From Gemmatimonadota bacterium (GTDB lineage: Bacteria > Gemmatimonadota > Gemmatimonadetes > Gemmatimonadales > Gemmatimonadaceae), in NCBI GenBank assembly GCA_026387935.1, contig JAPLKU010000013.1:186001-250000 (forward strand): a DNA stretch of 64,000 bases, written 5' to 3'. How positions within the stretch are numbered: position 1 is the stretch's first letter; every line of letters starts with the position of its first letter. Positions 7,491 to 15,656 of the stretch are shown piece by piece. The notes beneath the pieces were generated by a model, which saw only the letters and a list, made by a program, of their open reading frames with translations, did not search any database and had not been told where the DNA came from. Both the position numbers and the translations under genes were made by a program.

Positions 7491-9320
7491 CTACGTCGTC
7501 GCGCGCCGCTGCATCGCGTTGACGTCCTTCCGGTGATCCGTGATCTTCGCTGCGCGGCGGAGATTCTCGATGTACATCCGCACCTTCTGGTCGCGCATCG
7601 AGTTGGTCACCTGCAGTCGCTGCGTTGCCTTCTGCGCCTGGAACTTGGTGCTGTCCGTCTGCACGCGCTTGTCCACGCGAATCACGAAGAGCGCGTTATC
7701 CGTACGAATCGGCTCGCTGATGTCGCCCACCGGCAGCGTCATGGCGGCACCACTCACTTCAGTGACAAACCCAAAGGCGGCGATCGGCGTGCTGCGGGCG
7801 AAGGGGCCTTCCTTCTCTACCGGTCGGCCAAGCGTCTTGGCGGCGGCTTCAAGCGTCGAGCCTGCGGCGGCCTTGGCCAGCTCTTTCGCCTTTGGCAACT
7901 CCGAATCGAGCGCCTTCTGGCGGGCGACAGCTTCGCGGATTTCTTCCTTCACGTCGGCGAGCGCAGGAACGCCACTGTGCCGAATGGAGTCGAGGCGAAC
8001 GAGATAGTAGCCGGCGTCGTCGTCGAACAAGTCGCTTGACTCGCCCACTTTCGGGCCGCCAAACGCCCAGGCGCTCACGCTCGGAACTTGACGCCCGAGG
8101 TAGTTGGCTGGCTGGCCTTCGGTGACGCGGATGCTCGAGACCAGCAGACTCATCTTCTTCGCCGCCGAGTCGAACGCAGGCGCGGTCAGCGCGCCTGCCG
8201 CTGACTTCGCCAACTGGTCGGCCTGACGGTCGGTGCGCGTGGCCGACGAATCACCCTGCTTGACGAGCTTAAGGATGTGGTGCGCAAAGACCGTATCAGC
8301 GGTGCGCTTGTCCACGCGAATGACGTGGTAGCCGTAGTCCGACTTGATCGGCTGCGACACGGTGCCCACCGCGAGCGAGTACATCGCGTCGTTCACCGGC
8401 TTCACATACGTGTTCTTGACGCTGCGACCGAGGTCACCGCCCTTGGAACCGGACACGGAGTCGTCGGATTCACGCTGGGCGACGTCATCGAACTTGGCGC
8501 CATTCGCGATTTCGGCGCGGATGGCCGTGATTTTCTTCAGCGTTTCAGCAGAATCGGCAGCAGTCGGACGGCGCGAAATCGTGACGATCGAGAGCGCCGC
8601 GGTGCCCGGACGATCGAAATCTTTCTTGTGCGAGTTGAAGTACGCGCTGATCTCCGCGTCCGTCACCTTGTCCTTGTCGGCTTTTGTCGCCACCGGCTTG
8701 AACGACACGTAGCTCACCGACGCCGAGTCGTGTGTGTCGCGATAGATCGTCCAGAGTCGCGCGTCGCTCATGTACACGTCGCCGGCGATCTGCTGGAAGA
8801 GCTTCTGCTTGGGGATTTCTGAGCGGAAATAATTCTCAAGATTCACCAGGATGCCTTGCTGCCGCGCGGCAGGGCTGGCAAGGAAGCGCTGGTACTTGGC
8901 CGGGTCGAACCGTCCGTCCGTCTGGAGGTCCGCAAGGTTCTGGAACTGGGGCGGGGGGTTGTACCGAGCCATGTCCACAATCTCCTGATCGGAGACGCGA
9001 ATGCCGCGACGCTGGTATTCGTCGTCGAGGAGAATCTGGCTCACGAGTTCGTTGTAGGCCTGGTCCTCTGCCTGGCGACGCTCGTCCAGTGTGAGCGCAT
9101 GACCCTGCTGTTGCTCTTGCTGTTGAGCGAACTGCTGAGTGGCTCCAAGCCAGACGGTATACAGGACATCGCGGCCGTTCACCGTGGCGACCGCAGTGGT
9201 CGTCGTGACGGGACTGCGGCCAAGCAGGCCAGAGGTCTGGGCGAAGAGGAATCCGCCCACGAAGACCACGGCGATGATGATCCAGATATATGCGGCTTTA
9301 GCCCGCATTTGCTGCAGCAC
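7491..9320 (-). CDS. PpiD/SurA-like membrane-anchored peptidyl-prolyl isomerase
   Basis: This 609-residue periplasmic folding factor is anchored by one N-terminal helix (residues 11-28, YIWIIIAVVFVGGFLFAQ). Residues 35-230 form a SurA-N-like chaperone region, rich in Gln near 65-75. Residues about 235-350 are a parvulin rotamase domain; FDDVAQRESDDS, GGDLG and VSQPIKSDYGYHVIRVDKR are its hallmarks. A second, degenerate parvulin-like repeat follows (GESSDLFDDDAGYYLVRLD). The GTG start at 9320 is preferred because AGGAG lies seven bases before it; an ATG at 9308 would be too far from that site. The gene stands alone between divergent and convergent neighbours. Its role in outer-membrane protein folding is inferred from the family. 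Confidence 0.92.
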   Translation of the reverse strand: MLQQMRAKAAYIWIIIAVVFVGGFLFAQTSGLLGRSPVTTTTAVATVNGRDVLYTVWLGATQQFAQQQEQQQGHALTLDERRQAEDQAYNELVSQILLDDEYQRRGIRVSDQEIVDMARYNPPPQFQNLADLQTDGRFDPAKYQRFLASPAARQQGILVNLENYFRSEIPKQKLFQQIAGDVYMSDARLWTIYRDTHDSASVSYVSFKPVATKADKDKVTDAEISAYFNSHKKDFDRPGTAALSIVTISRRPTAADSAETLKKITAIRAEIANGAKFDDVAQRESDDSVSGSKGGDLGRSVKNTYVKPVNDAMYSLAVGTVSQPIKSDYGYHVIRVDKRTADTVFAHHILKLVKQGDSSATRTDRQADQLAKSAAGALTAPAFDSAAKKMSLLVSSIRVTEGQPANYLGRQVPSVSAWAFGGPKVGESSDLFDDDAGYYLVRLDSIRHSGVPALADVKEEIREAVARQKALDSELPKAKELAKAAAGSTLEAAAKTLGRPVEKEGPFARSTPIAAFGFVTEVSGAAMTLPVGDISEPIRTDNALFVIRVDKRVQTDSTKFQAQKATQRLQVTNSMRDQKVRMYIENLRRAAKITDHRKDVNAMQRRATT

Positions 9321-9463
9321 GGCAAAACTCCTGGCTGGTAGTAACGGGGCACCGAGAGGCCCGGAAAAGGCCCTCAGACCGAGCCTATAAGGTTACCGGC
9401 CGCTGGCCCCTAAAATCAAGAGACAGCACGACTTCTGATTGACGAGGTTCTTCGAGGTTACTT

Positions 9464-11224
9464 ATGTTGATAGACCCTCGTATAGGGTGTACCCCCTTTT
9501 TCCCGGTGGACCCCCTGGCGCCATCACGGCTGGACGAGCTCAAAAAGCGCTTCGAGGAAAACCCTCGGCGCTTCTTTGCGCCCCTCGCCAACGAGTACCG
9601 GAAAGCGGGTGACTTGGACCAAGCCATCGCCTTGTGCCAAGAGCACTTGGATGGTCAGGCCGGCAACATGAATGGCCATGTGGTCTATGGCCAGGCGCTC
9701 TTCGATGCCGGCCGGTACGACGAAGCCGAAGCCACCTTTGGCACCGCACTCACCCTCGATCCTGAAAACCTCATCGCCCTGCGTCACCTCGGCGATATCG
9801 CTCGGACCAATCACGACGCGCCCAAGGCGCTCGACTGGTACACGCGTGTTCTCGATGCGGATCCGCGCAACGACGAGATCCTTGCCTTCATACAAGAACT
9901 GAAGCTCCTGGCGGTTGTGCCGCCCCCGCGCGAGCCAACACCCGCGACGCCAATTGTCGTCGAATCGGCCACGCCGCGCACGACGAAGGCCGTCCCGGAA
10001 ACGCACGATGGCAGGACGATTGAAATCACTCCCGTCCAGCGGCCCTCACTCGGCGGCACGACTCCAATCGCGCCGATCGATCCGGTGCCGTCGCCCGACG
10101 CACCGAAGCGCATGTCGTTGCTCGACATGCCGATTGACCTTGGCGGGGTAGGTGACTCGGGGATTGGCGCGGGACTCGATGCGATGCCCGCGGAGCCGAT
10201 GACCGTGCCGGCGGCGATTGAGCTCGACGACGGTCTCGGCTGGGATATGGGCAGCATTGACCTGACGCCGTCGTCAGGCTCGGCTTCCGAAAAGCCCGCC
10301 GCGCCCGCCGAAACGCCGCAAGTGTTCGTGACAGAAACAATGGCTGAGCTTTACCTGCAGCAGGGCTTCCGCGACGAGGCGCTGCAGGTGTACCGGCAGC
10401 TCGCCGAGCAGAATCCAAACGACGCGTCCATAGGCGAACGTATCCAGCATCTTGAGAGTGGCGACCGCGCGAGTATGTCGTTCGAGGCCGTCACGGATTA
10501 CGCGATAGATGTCGCGCCGGGAACCGACTGGATGACCATGATGGATGAACCGGCCGCAGCGGTTGAGCCTGACGCAGCGCTGGCCTTCGAAGCACTGCCA
10601 CTCATGGATTCGTTCGCGGCCGCGCCGCAGGGCGTTTCAACGGATTTGTCGCTCGAGGCCATTGAGCTTCCGGCAGAAGTGCCGCAGGTCAGCTATGCGA
10701 CTCCGACGCCGGTTGCGGTGGTTCCATCTCTTTCAGTGCCGCCGAGCGTAGCCGTGGCGCAGTCGGCACGCGCATTCTTTGCTTCGTTGGCGCAGCGCCG
10801 TGTCGTACGTCGCGAGGGCACACCGGTGGTCGCCGGTGAAGCCGTTCCCGAGCCGAGTGCGTTGGGCGGATCGATCGATGGATTGTTTGGCTCCGGATCG
10901 TCCGATGCTGACGACGCAATGGGTCGCGCACTGGCGACGGCCGTGGGATCGGTGGATACAGCCCCGATCCGTGGGAAGCCGACGCAGGCGGCGGTCTCCG
11001 AGTTGACGCTGGATTCGGTATTCCGCAGCGAATCGGCGATGCGATCGAGCGGGCCGGTTCGGCAGTCGTCGGTGCTCAAGTTCGACCAATTCTTCGCGAC
11101 GGAGGCGCCCGCAGAGGAGCCAGCAGCGCCCGCCGCCGATGCCCGCGACGCAGGGCTTGATTCCGGCTCGCCTACCGACGATGCGCAGTTCAACTCATGG
11201 CTGCAGGGATTGAAGGACCAATGA
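9464..11224 (+). CDS. TPR-repeat protein
   Basis: The 586-residue protein has at least three N-terminal TPR helical pairs (about residues 25-145; DLDQAIALCQEHLDG, YDEAEATFGTALTLDPEN, APKALDWYTRVLDADP). A long Pro/Ala/Asp-rich low-complexity linker follows. A further TPR unit lies near residues 290-330 (MAELYLQQGFRDEALQVYRQ), then a second disordered tail. There is no signal peptide or membrane helix. The ATG at 9464 is the annotated start; GTG 9506 (VDPLAPSRLDELKK) is a credible alternative because the first 14 residues do not look TPR-like. The last codon overlaps the aroQ start (ATGA), so the two are coupled. Function unknown; TPRs indicate a protein-interaction scaffold. Confidence 0.85.
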   Translation: MLIDPRIGCTPFFPVDPLAPSRLDELKKRFEENPRRFFAPLANEYRKAGDLDQAIALCQEHLDGQAGNMNGHVVYGQALFDAGRYDEAEATFGTALTLDPENLIALRHLGDIARTNHDAPKALDWYTRVLDADPRNDEILAFIQELKLLAVVPPPREPTPATPIVVESATPRTTKAVPETHDGRTIEITPVQRPSLGGTTPIAPIDPVPSPDAPKRMSLLDMPIDLGGVGDSGIGAGLDAMPAEPMTVPAAIELDDGLGWDMGSIDLTPSSGSASEKPAAPAETPQVFVTETMAELYLQQGFRDEALQVYRQLAEQNPNDASIGERIQHLESGDRASMSFEAVTDYAIDVAPGTDWMTMMDEPAAAVEPDAALAFEALPLMDSFAAAPQGVSTDLSLEAIELPAEVPQVSYATPTPVAVVPSLSVPPSVAVAQSARAFFASLAQRRVVRREGTPVVAGEAVPEPSALGGSIDGLFGSGSSDADDAMGRALATAVGSVDTAPIRGKPTQAAVSELTLDSVFRSESAMRSSGPVRQSSVLKFDQFFATEAPAEEPAAPAADARDAGLDSGSPTDDAQFNSWLQGLKDQ

Positions 11225-11700
11225 GAATCGCCGTTCTGAATGGACCGAACCTCAATCTGCTGGGCACTCGCGAGCCGGAGATTTACGGCACGACGACCCT
11301 CGCAGAGATTGAAGCGCGCCTGCACGAGGTGTCGATGGGGCTCAACGTCGAGCTCGTATTCGCACAGTTTAATCATGAAGGCGATCTGATCGACACGATT
11401 CACGCGCTCGGTGGTCGCGCGCCGGCGCCCGGTGTGGCGCCGGAGTTGCGCGCCAAGGCCAATGGCGCGCTCGTGAATGCCGGCGCTTGGACGCACACAT
11501 CGCTCGCGCTGCGCGACGCGCTGAGTGGCGTGGCGTTGCCCTATGTTGAAGTGCACCTCTCGAACATTTTTGCGCGGGAACCCGAACGCCGGCATTCGGT
11601 GCTCGCGAGCGGCGCGCGCGGCGTGGTGTGCGGGCTGGGCGCGGTCGGCTACGAACTCGCACTCGGCGGTCTCGTCGCACAGCTGCGCGCCGCGAAGTAG
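11221..11700 (+). CDS. aroQ: 3-dehydroquinate dehydratase, type II
   Basis: AroQ removes water from 3-dehydroquinate to give 3-dehydroshikimate in the shikimate pathway; type II enzymes form dodecamers. Signatures are VLNGPNLNLLGTREPEIYG with catalytic Tyr22, FNHEGDLIDTIH, NAGAWTHTS and VEVHLSN with the catalytic His. At 159 residues it is about 12 longer than usual. The excess is an Ala/Pro/Arg-rich insert at residues 64-80 (GGRAPAPGVAPELRAKAN) between NHEG and NAGA, where other enzymes have a short turn. The ATG overlaps the TPR gene's stop. Confidence 0.95.
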   Translation: MRIAVLNGPNLNLLGTREPEIYGTTTLAEIEARLHEVSMGLNVELVFAQFNHEGDLIDTIHALGGRAPAPGVAPELRAKANGALVNAGAWTHTSLALRDALSGVALPYVEVHLSNIFAREPERRHSVLASGARGVVCGLGAVGYELALGGLVAQLRAAK

Positions 11701-11703
11701 GCG

Positions 11704-12807
11704 GTGGAGGTGCGCAGCGCGAGAGACCCACGCGACGCCCGGCTGGCACGCCTCCGGGCGTCGCTCGAAGAGGCCGGCCTCGACGCGATTCTCGTGTCGT
11801 CACGCGCAAACACCAGGTACCTCACGGGGTTCACGGGCACGAGCTCGATGCTCGTCGTTGCAAAGCACGAGACAATCCTGATTACCGATTTCCGCTATCG
11901 CACGCAGGCGCGCACCGAGTGTGCGGCGGTCGCGCAGGTGGAGGTCGAGGGTGTGTCACTCTGGGGACGGCTCTGGAATGTGCTGCCCAAGGTGCAAGGG
12001 GTGGTGTGCGTCGGATTCGAGTCCGCGCACCTGCTGCACGGGGACTACCAGCGGCTCGTGGAGACCGGCATCCGCTGGAGTTGGCGTGCGACGAGCAACG
12101 TTATCGAAGCGCTGCGCGAGCCCAAGGACGAATCCGAGATGGTGCACATCCGCGCGGCGGTTGCCATCGCGGAAGAGGCGCTCACGAAGACGATTCCTGA
12201 AATCGCGCCCGGCTTCACCGAACTCGAGGTGGGGGCCAATCTGGAGCGGCGTCTGCGCGAACTCGGGAGTGAGTGGCACCCCTTCGAGACGATCGTTGCG
12301 AGCGGCGAGCGGTCGGCGCTGCCCCATGCGCGGTGCTCACAGCGCGCGTTGCGCAACGGGGACTTCATTATTGTGGACTTCGGAGCGATTTCTGGGGGGT
12401 ACTGCTCGGACATCACGCGCACCTTTGTGCTCGGCAAGGCCGACGGCGCCCAGCGTGAGGCGTATGACATCGTGCGGGAGGCCAATGCCACCGCGTCGTC
12501 AGGCGTGCGGGCCGGGATGCGTGGCCGCGATGCTGACGCACTGGCGCGCGACTACATCGAGCGACGGGGATTGGGTGCCGAGTTCGGCCACTCGCTCGGC
12601 CATGGGATTGGCCTGGAGGTGCATGAGGCGCCGCGGCTCGCCAAGACCGTGGACATGCCGCTTCCGCTTGGCTCGGTGGTCACGATTGAGCCAGGGATCT
12701 ACAGGGAAGGGTGGGGTGGAATCCGGATCGAGGATGACGTGCATTTGACGGCCGAAGGTCCGGTCCTTTTGACGTCGATTTCCCGAGATTTACAGGAACT
12801 GGGTTAG
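11704..12807 (+). CDS. M24-family aminopeptidase (Xaa-Pro peptidase type)
   Basis: This 367-residue metallopeptidase is of the creatinase/prolidase fold and probably releases N-terminal residues before proline. Residues 1-130 form the creatinase N-domain (ANTRYLTGFTG). The five metal ligands of the M24 core are all visible: the Asp of IIVDFGA, the Asp of SDITRTF, the His of GHSLGHGIGLEVHE, the Glu of TIEPGIY and the Glu of RIEDDVHL. The GTG start lies four bases after aroQ. A gene of this type before accB-accC, and often before efp, is common in bacteria. No efp is present here. Confidence 0.92.
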   Translation: MEVRSARDPRDARLARLRASLEEAGLDAILVSSRANTRYLTGFTGTSSMLVVAKHETILITDFRYRTQARTECAAVAQVEVEGVSLWGRLWNVLPKVQGVVCVGFESAHLLHGDYQRLVETGIRWSWRATSNVIEALREPKDESEMVHIRAAVAIAEEALTKTIPEIAPGFTELEVGANLERRLRELGSEWHPFETIVASGERSALPHARCSQRALRNGDFIIVDFGAISGGYCSDITRTFVLGKADGAQREAYDIVREANATASSGVRAGMRGRDADALARDYIERRGLGAEFGHSLGHGIGLEVHEAPRLAKTVDMPLPLGSVVTIEPGIYREGWGGIRIEDDVHLTAEGPVLLTSISRDLQELG

Positions 12808-12812
12808 CCAAG

Positions 12813-12848
12813 TCCGCAAGGGGTCGAATTGGGCCACATTCTTGCGGA
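12813..12848 (+). other. Inverted repeat in the pepP-accB gap
   Basis: TCCGCAAG (12813-12820) and CTTGCGGA (12841-12848) are perfect complements separated by 20 bases, just after the M24 peptidase stop. No T-run follows. It could be a weak terminator or an operator for the accB unit; neither can be decided from the sequence. Confidence 0.35.
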
Positions 12849-12926
12849 ACGTGCCCACATCATGCAGCATCGTGGTGCATCTTTCCGAATCATGTTTTCC
12901 GCACCTTCACCTAACTCCACCTCCGG

Positions 12927-13424
12927 ATGCTCGACCTTCGCTATGTAAAGAAGCTTGTGGAAATGCTCGATGAGTCGTCGCTCGACGCCATTGAGATCTC
13001 CACGGAGAAGGGACTGAAGATTCGGGTCAGCAAAGCGACCGGCCCTTACGCCGTCGCGACCCCGCCCCAGGCGATTCCGGCAGTGGCGCAGATGCCGGCC
13101 ATGGAATACCACGCGAGTCCAGCCGCTGCTGTACCCGCGCAGCTGGAGCCCGCCCCACCCGCCGCCAAGGCAGCGTCGAACCTCGCCGAGGTAAAGTCGC
13201 CGATGGTGGGCACGTACTACGGAGCGCCTGAGCCGACGGCGAGCCCGTTCATTACGGTCGGGTCGCGCGTGACCAAGGGGCAGGTGCTCTGCATCATCGA
13301 AGCCATGAAGATCATGAACGAAATCGAGTCCGAGCATGCCGGCGTTGTGAAGGAGATCAACGGCACCGACGCGCACCCGGTGGAGTTTGGTCAGGTGCTG
13401 TTCCGAATCGACCCCAATGGCTGA
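12927..13424 (+). CDS. accB: Biotin carboxyl carrier protein of acetyl-CoA carboxylase
   Basis: BCCP carries the biotin that is carboxylated by AccC and then passes CO2 to acetyl-CoA, the first step of fatty-acid synthesis. The protein has 165 residues: an N-terminal helical domain (LRYVKKLVEMLDESSLDAIEI), a Pro/Ala-rich flexible linker at about 40-85 and the biotinyl domain from 86. The biotin attachment site is EAMKIMNEI with Lys128, and SPMVGTYYGAP holds the family-specific thumb region. The stop overlaps the next gene by eight bases. accC follows after that one intervening gene. Confidence 0.96.
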   Translation: MLDLRYVKKLVEMLDESSLDAIEISTEKGLKIRVSKATGPYAVATPPQAIPAVAQMPAMEYHASPAAAVPAQLEPAPPAAKAASNLAEVKSPMVGTYYGAPEPTASPFITVGSRVTKGQVLCIIEAMKIMNEIESEHAGVVKEINGTDAHPVEFGQVLFRIDPNG

Positions 13425-13908
13425 TCCCACCGCGGGCGGCGCAGCACCGGGAGTCCCGGGCACGCCACCAGCGGCTCCTGCGCCCACCGGCGCTCCGGCT
13501 GCCGCTCCGGCCGCCAGCGCGCCGGTGCTCCGCTCGAGCACCATCCAACCTCCGCCGCGCGCCACGCAGGCAGTTCCTGCGGCAGCCGCACCGGTTGGGC
13601 CGCCGTACAACTACAAGCTCGTGTTGCAACAGATGGTGCAGCAGAACGCCTCCGACTTGCACCTCAAGGTCGGGCGCCCGCCCACGATTCGCATCGACGG
13701 CGAGCTCGATCTTATCGAGGAAGGAACGGTCGAGTACGGAATGCAGAGCTTCGACCAGTCGCTCATGAATTGGTATTCGAAGGGCGTGATCTCGTATGAG
13801 AGTGCGCTCTTTTATGCGTCGAGTCCGAGCGAGTTCGCACTGCCGGTGCAGGGCATCGCCGGCGCGAGCGATACGACCTTCGATCATGTCAAGCAGGATG
13901 CGCGGTAG
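13417..13908 (+). CDS. PilT-derived protein lacking the entire ATPase core
   Basis: This 163-residue reading frame sits between accB and accC and overlaps the accB stop by eight bases. Residues 1-62 are Ala/Pro-rich. Residues 66-100 (MVQQNASDLHLKVGRPPTIR, IDGELDLI) match the start of the N-terminal domain of the twitching-motility ATPase PilT. From residue 101 the sequence jumps straight to the extreme C-terminus of PilT (YGMQSFDQSLMNWYSKGVIS, ASSPSEFALPVQGI). Walker A, the Asp box, Walker B and the His box are all absent; about 250 residues seem to be missing. The frame is maintained across the junction. It cannot be a motor. It may be a deletion product still translated, or an adaptor that kept PilT contact surfaces. 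Confidence 0.7.
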   Translation: MADPTAGGAAPGVPGTPPAAPAPTGAPAAAPAASAPVLRSSTIQPPPRATQAVPAAAAPVGPPYNYKLVLQQMVQQNASDLHLKVGRPPTIRIDGELDLIEEGTVEYGMQSFDQSLMNWYSKGVISYESALFYASSPSEFALPVQGIAGASDTTFDHVKQDAR

Positions 13909-13989
13909 ACGGTCGCCGGTCGCACAACAACTCCCGTCGAGCGTTTCCTGTCGCCAGTCGCCGTTTAACGACACTGCCTCTCTATTTCA

Positions 13990-15342
13990 TTGTTCAAGAA
14001 GATTCTGATTGCCAATCGCGGTGAAATCGCCCTCCGGGTGATTCGCGCAGCGCGTGAAATGGGTATCGAAACGGTGGCCGTCTATTCTGAGGCTGACCGT
14101 GAATCGCTGCATGTGCGCTTCGCCGATGACGATGTGTGCATCGGGCCGCCGCCGTCGCGCGAGAGTTACCTCAAGATTCCGCGCATCATTGCCGCCGCCG
14201 AGATTACCGGCGCCGATGCGATTCATCCGGGGTACGGATTTCTTTCCGAGAACGCGGAGTTCGCCGAGACGTGCGCCAAGTCGGGCATCACGTTTATTGG
14301 GCCGACGCCGACGCAGATTCGGATGATGGGCGACAAGGCCACCGCTCGGCGCACGATGGCCGAGTGTGGGGTGCCGGTGGTGCCAGGCACGCCGGGCCCG
14401 GTGGAGACGGTTGAAGAGGCGATGGAATTCGCCGCAACGGTTGGGTTCCCGGTCATCATCAAAGCCGCAGCCGGTGGCGGTGGACGCGGCATGCGCATTG
14501 CCCGCGATGTGGATGAGTTCGCGAAGAGCTTTTCCACCGCGAAGGCCGAAGCCATGGCGGCGTTCAACAATGATTCCGTCTATGTCGAGAAGTACCTCGA
14601 TCGTCCGCGTCATATCGAGTTCCAGATACTCGGTGATTCGCAGGGCAACGTCATTCACCTCGGCGAGCGCGACTGCTCCATTCAGCGCCGCCACCAGAAA
14701 CTGATCGAAGAAGCGCCGAGTCCGGTGATGACACCGGCCCTGCGCGAGAAGATGGGCGAAGCGGCGGTGCGCGGCGCCAAGGCCATCAACTATGTGGGCG
14801 CCGGGACAGTGGAAATGCTGCTCGATGAAGATGGATCATTCTTCTTCATGGAGATGAACACGCGTATTCAGGTGGAACATCCCGTGACCGAGATGCTGAC
14901 CGGCGTGGACTTGCTCAAGGAGCAGATTCGCGTGGCCGCTGGTGAAGAGATGCGTGTGAAACAGACACCGCCACTCGTCGGACATGTGATGGAATGCCGC
15001 ATCAACGCGGAGGATCCGGCAAAGAACTTCCTGCCCTCACCGGGAAAGATTGACGTCTTTCATCCGCCGGGCGGGAATGGCATTCGCGTGGATACCCACG
15101 TGTACGCGGGCTACACCGTGCCGCAGTACTACGACTCGATGATCGCGAAACTCATCGTGCATGGACGGGACCGAGAAGAGGCGCTCGCCAAGATGCGGCT
15201 GGCGCTGGATACCTTCATCGTGCAGGGCGTTCAGACCACCATTCCGTTTTTGCGGCGGGTGATGGACGATCCAGGGTTTGTTGCGGGCAAGTTCCATACG
15301 AAGTTTTTGGAACGGGAAGGCGCGCACCTCGTGAAGGGGTAA
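13990..15342 (+). CDS. accC: Biotin carboxylase subunit of acetyl-CoA carboxylase
   Basis: AccC uses ATP and bicarbonate to carboxylate the biotin on AccB. The 450-residue length is standard. It starts at a TTG (13990); the next residues ([20 protein letters not shown]) are the family's usual N-terminus, so this rare start is well supported. The ATP-grasp fold is complete: [13 protein letters not shown] glycine loop, [20 protein letters not shown], the catalytic stretch [16 protein letters not shown], and [11 protein letters not shown]. An 81-base gap separates it from the PilT-derived gene and contains no clear promoter. Confidence 0.97.
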   Translation: MFKKILIANRGEIALRVIRAAREMGIETVAVYSEADRESLHVRFADDDVCIGPPPSRESYLKIPRIIAAAEITGADAIHPGYGFLSENAEFAETCAKSGITFIGPTPTQIRMMGDKATARRTMAECGVPVVPGTPGPVETVEEAMEFAATVGFPVIIKAAAGGGGRGMRIARDVDEFAKSFSTAKAEAMAAFNNDSVYVEKYLDRPRHIEFQILGDSQGNVIHLGERDCSIQRRHQKLIEEAPSPVMTPALREKMGEAAVRGAKAINYVGAGTVEMLLDEDGSFFFMEMNTRIQVEHPVTEMLTGVDLLKEQIRVAAGEEMRVKQTPPLVGHVMECRINAEDPAKNFLPSPGKIDVFHPPGGNGIRVDTHVYAGYTVPQYYDSMIAKLIVHGRDREEALAKMRLALDTFIVQGVQTTIPFLRRVMDDPGFVAGKFHTKFLEREGAHLVKG

Positions 15343-15350
15343 CGACGGCG

Positions 15351-15585
15351 ACGGGTGCCGTACGGCGGGAGGTGCGCAGGCTCCAAATCGGATCCGGCGT
15401 TTCCACGGGGCTCCGCGTCGACGCCCAGGTGGCGAGTGCCTGGTCCATCTCTGCGCCTGTCATCCCACTACGGTGGGGATTGGCTCCGTCGGGCATGCCG
15501 TCATTTTCGCGTCAATCGCACCGTGTTCTCCCCATCCCCACCGCCCCGGTACCCTGTACCTCCCGCCGTAACGGCACCCGTCCCC
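15351..15585. repeat. Dispersed GC-rich repeat, inverted pair (copy A)
   Basis: The 314-base gap between accC and ftsK is flanked by two copies of one sequence in opposite orientation. The plus-strand copy is at 15351-15380 (GGGTGCCGTACGGCGGGAGG). The minus-strand copy is at about 15526-15585 (GGGTGCCGTTACGGCGGGAG, extended by a G-rich tail). About 145 bases lie between them. Related copies occur near 26.9, 41.1, 48.3 and 53.4 kb. The layout resembles a REP or MITE element; no transposase is nearby. Confidence 0.6.
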
Positions 15586-15645
15586 GGTTTTGTCGGCGCG
15601 TGACCCATCCCGCACTTGAGTAGTCAAATACTGAGCCCTCCTTTC

Positions 15646-15651
15646 TATAGA
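15646..15651 (+). promoter_or_regulatory. Putative -10 element TATAGA before ftsK
   Basis: TATAGA lies five bases before the ftsK ATG, the same tight spacing as the TAGATT hexamers before hflX and hrcA. There is no Shine-Dalgarno site, so the message may be leaderless. Confidence 0.35.
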
Positions 15652-15656
15652 GCCGC

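Noticed and set aside
9461-9505. Promoter with TTGACG and TTATGT overlapping the TPR gene start
   Set aside because: The boxes fit a 17-base spacing, but the -10 would overlap the ATG at 9464. Without start mapping it only casts doubt on the start codon, so it was not listed as a promoter.
13911-13975. Possible hairpin between the PilT-derived gene and accC (GGTCGCCGGTCG / TCGCCAGTCGCC)
   Set aside because: The arms pair only partly and no T-run follows. It is likely chance in GC-rich DNA.
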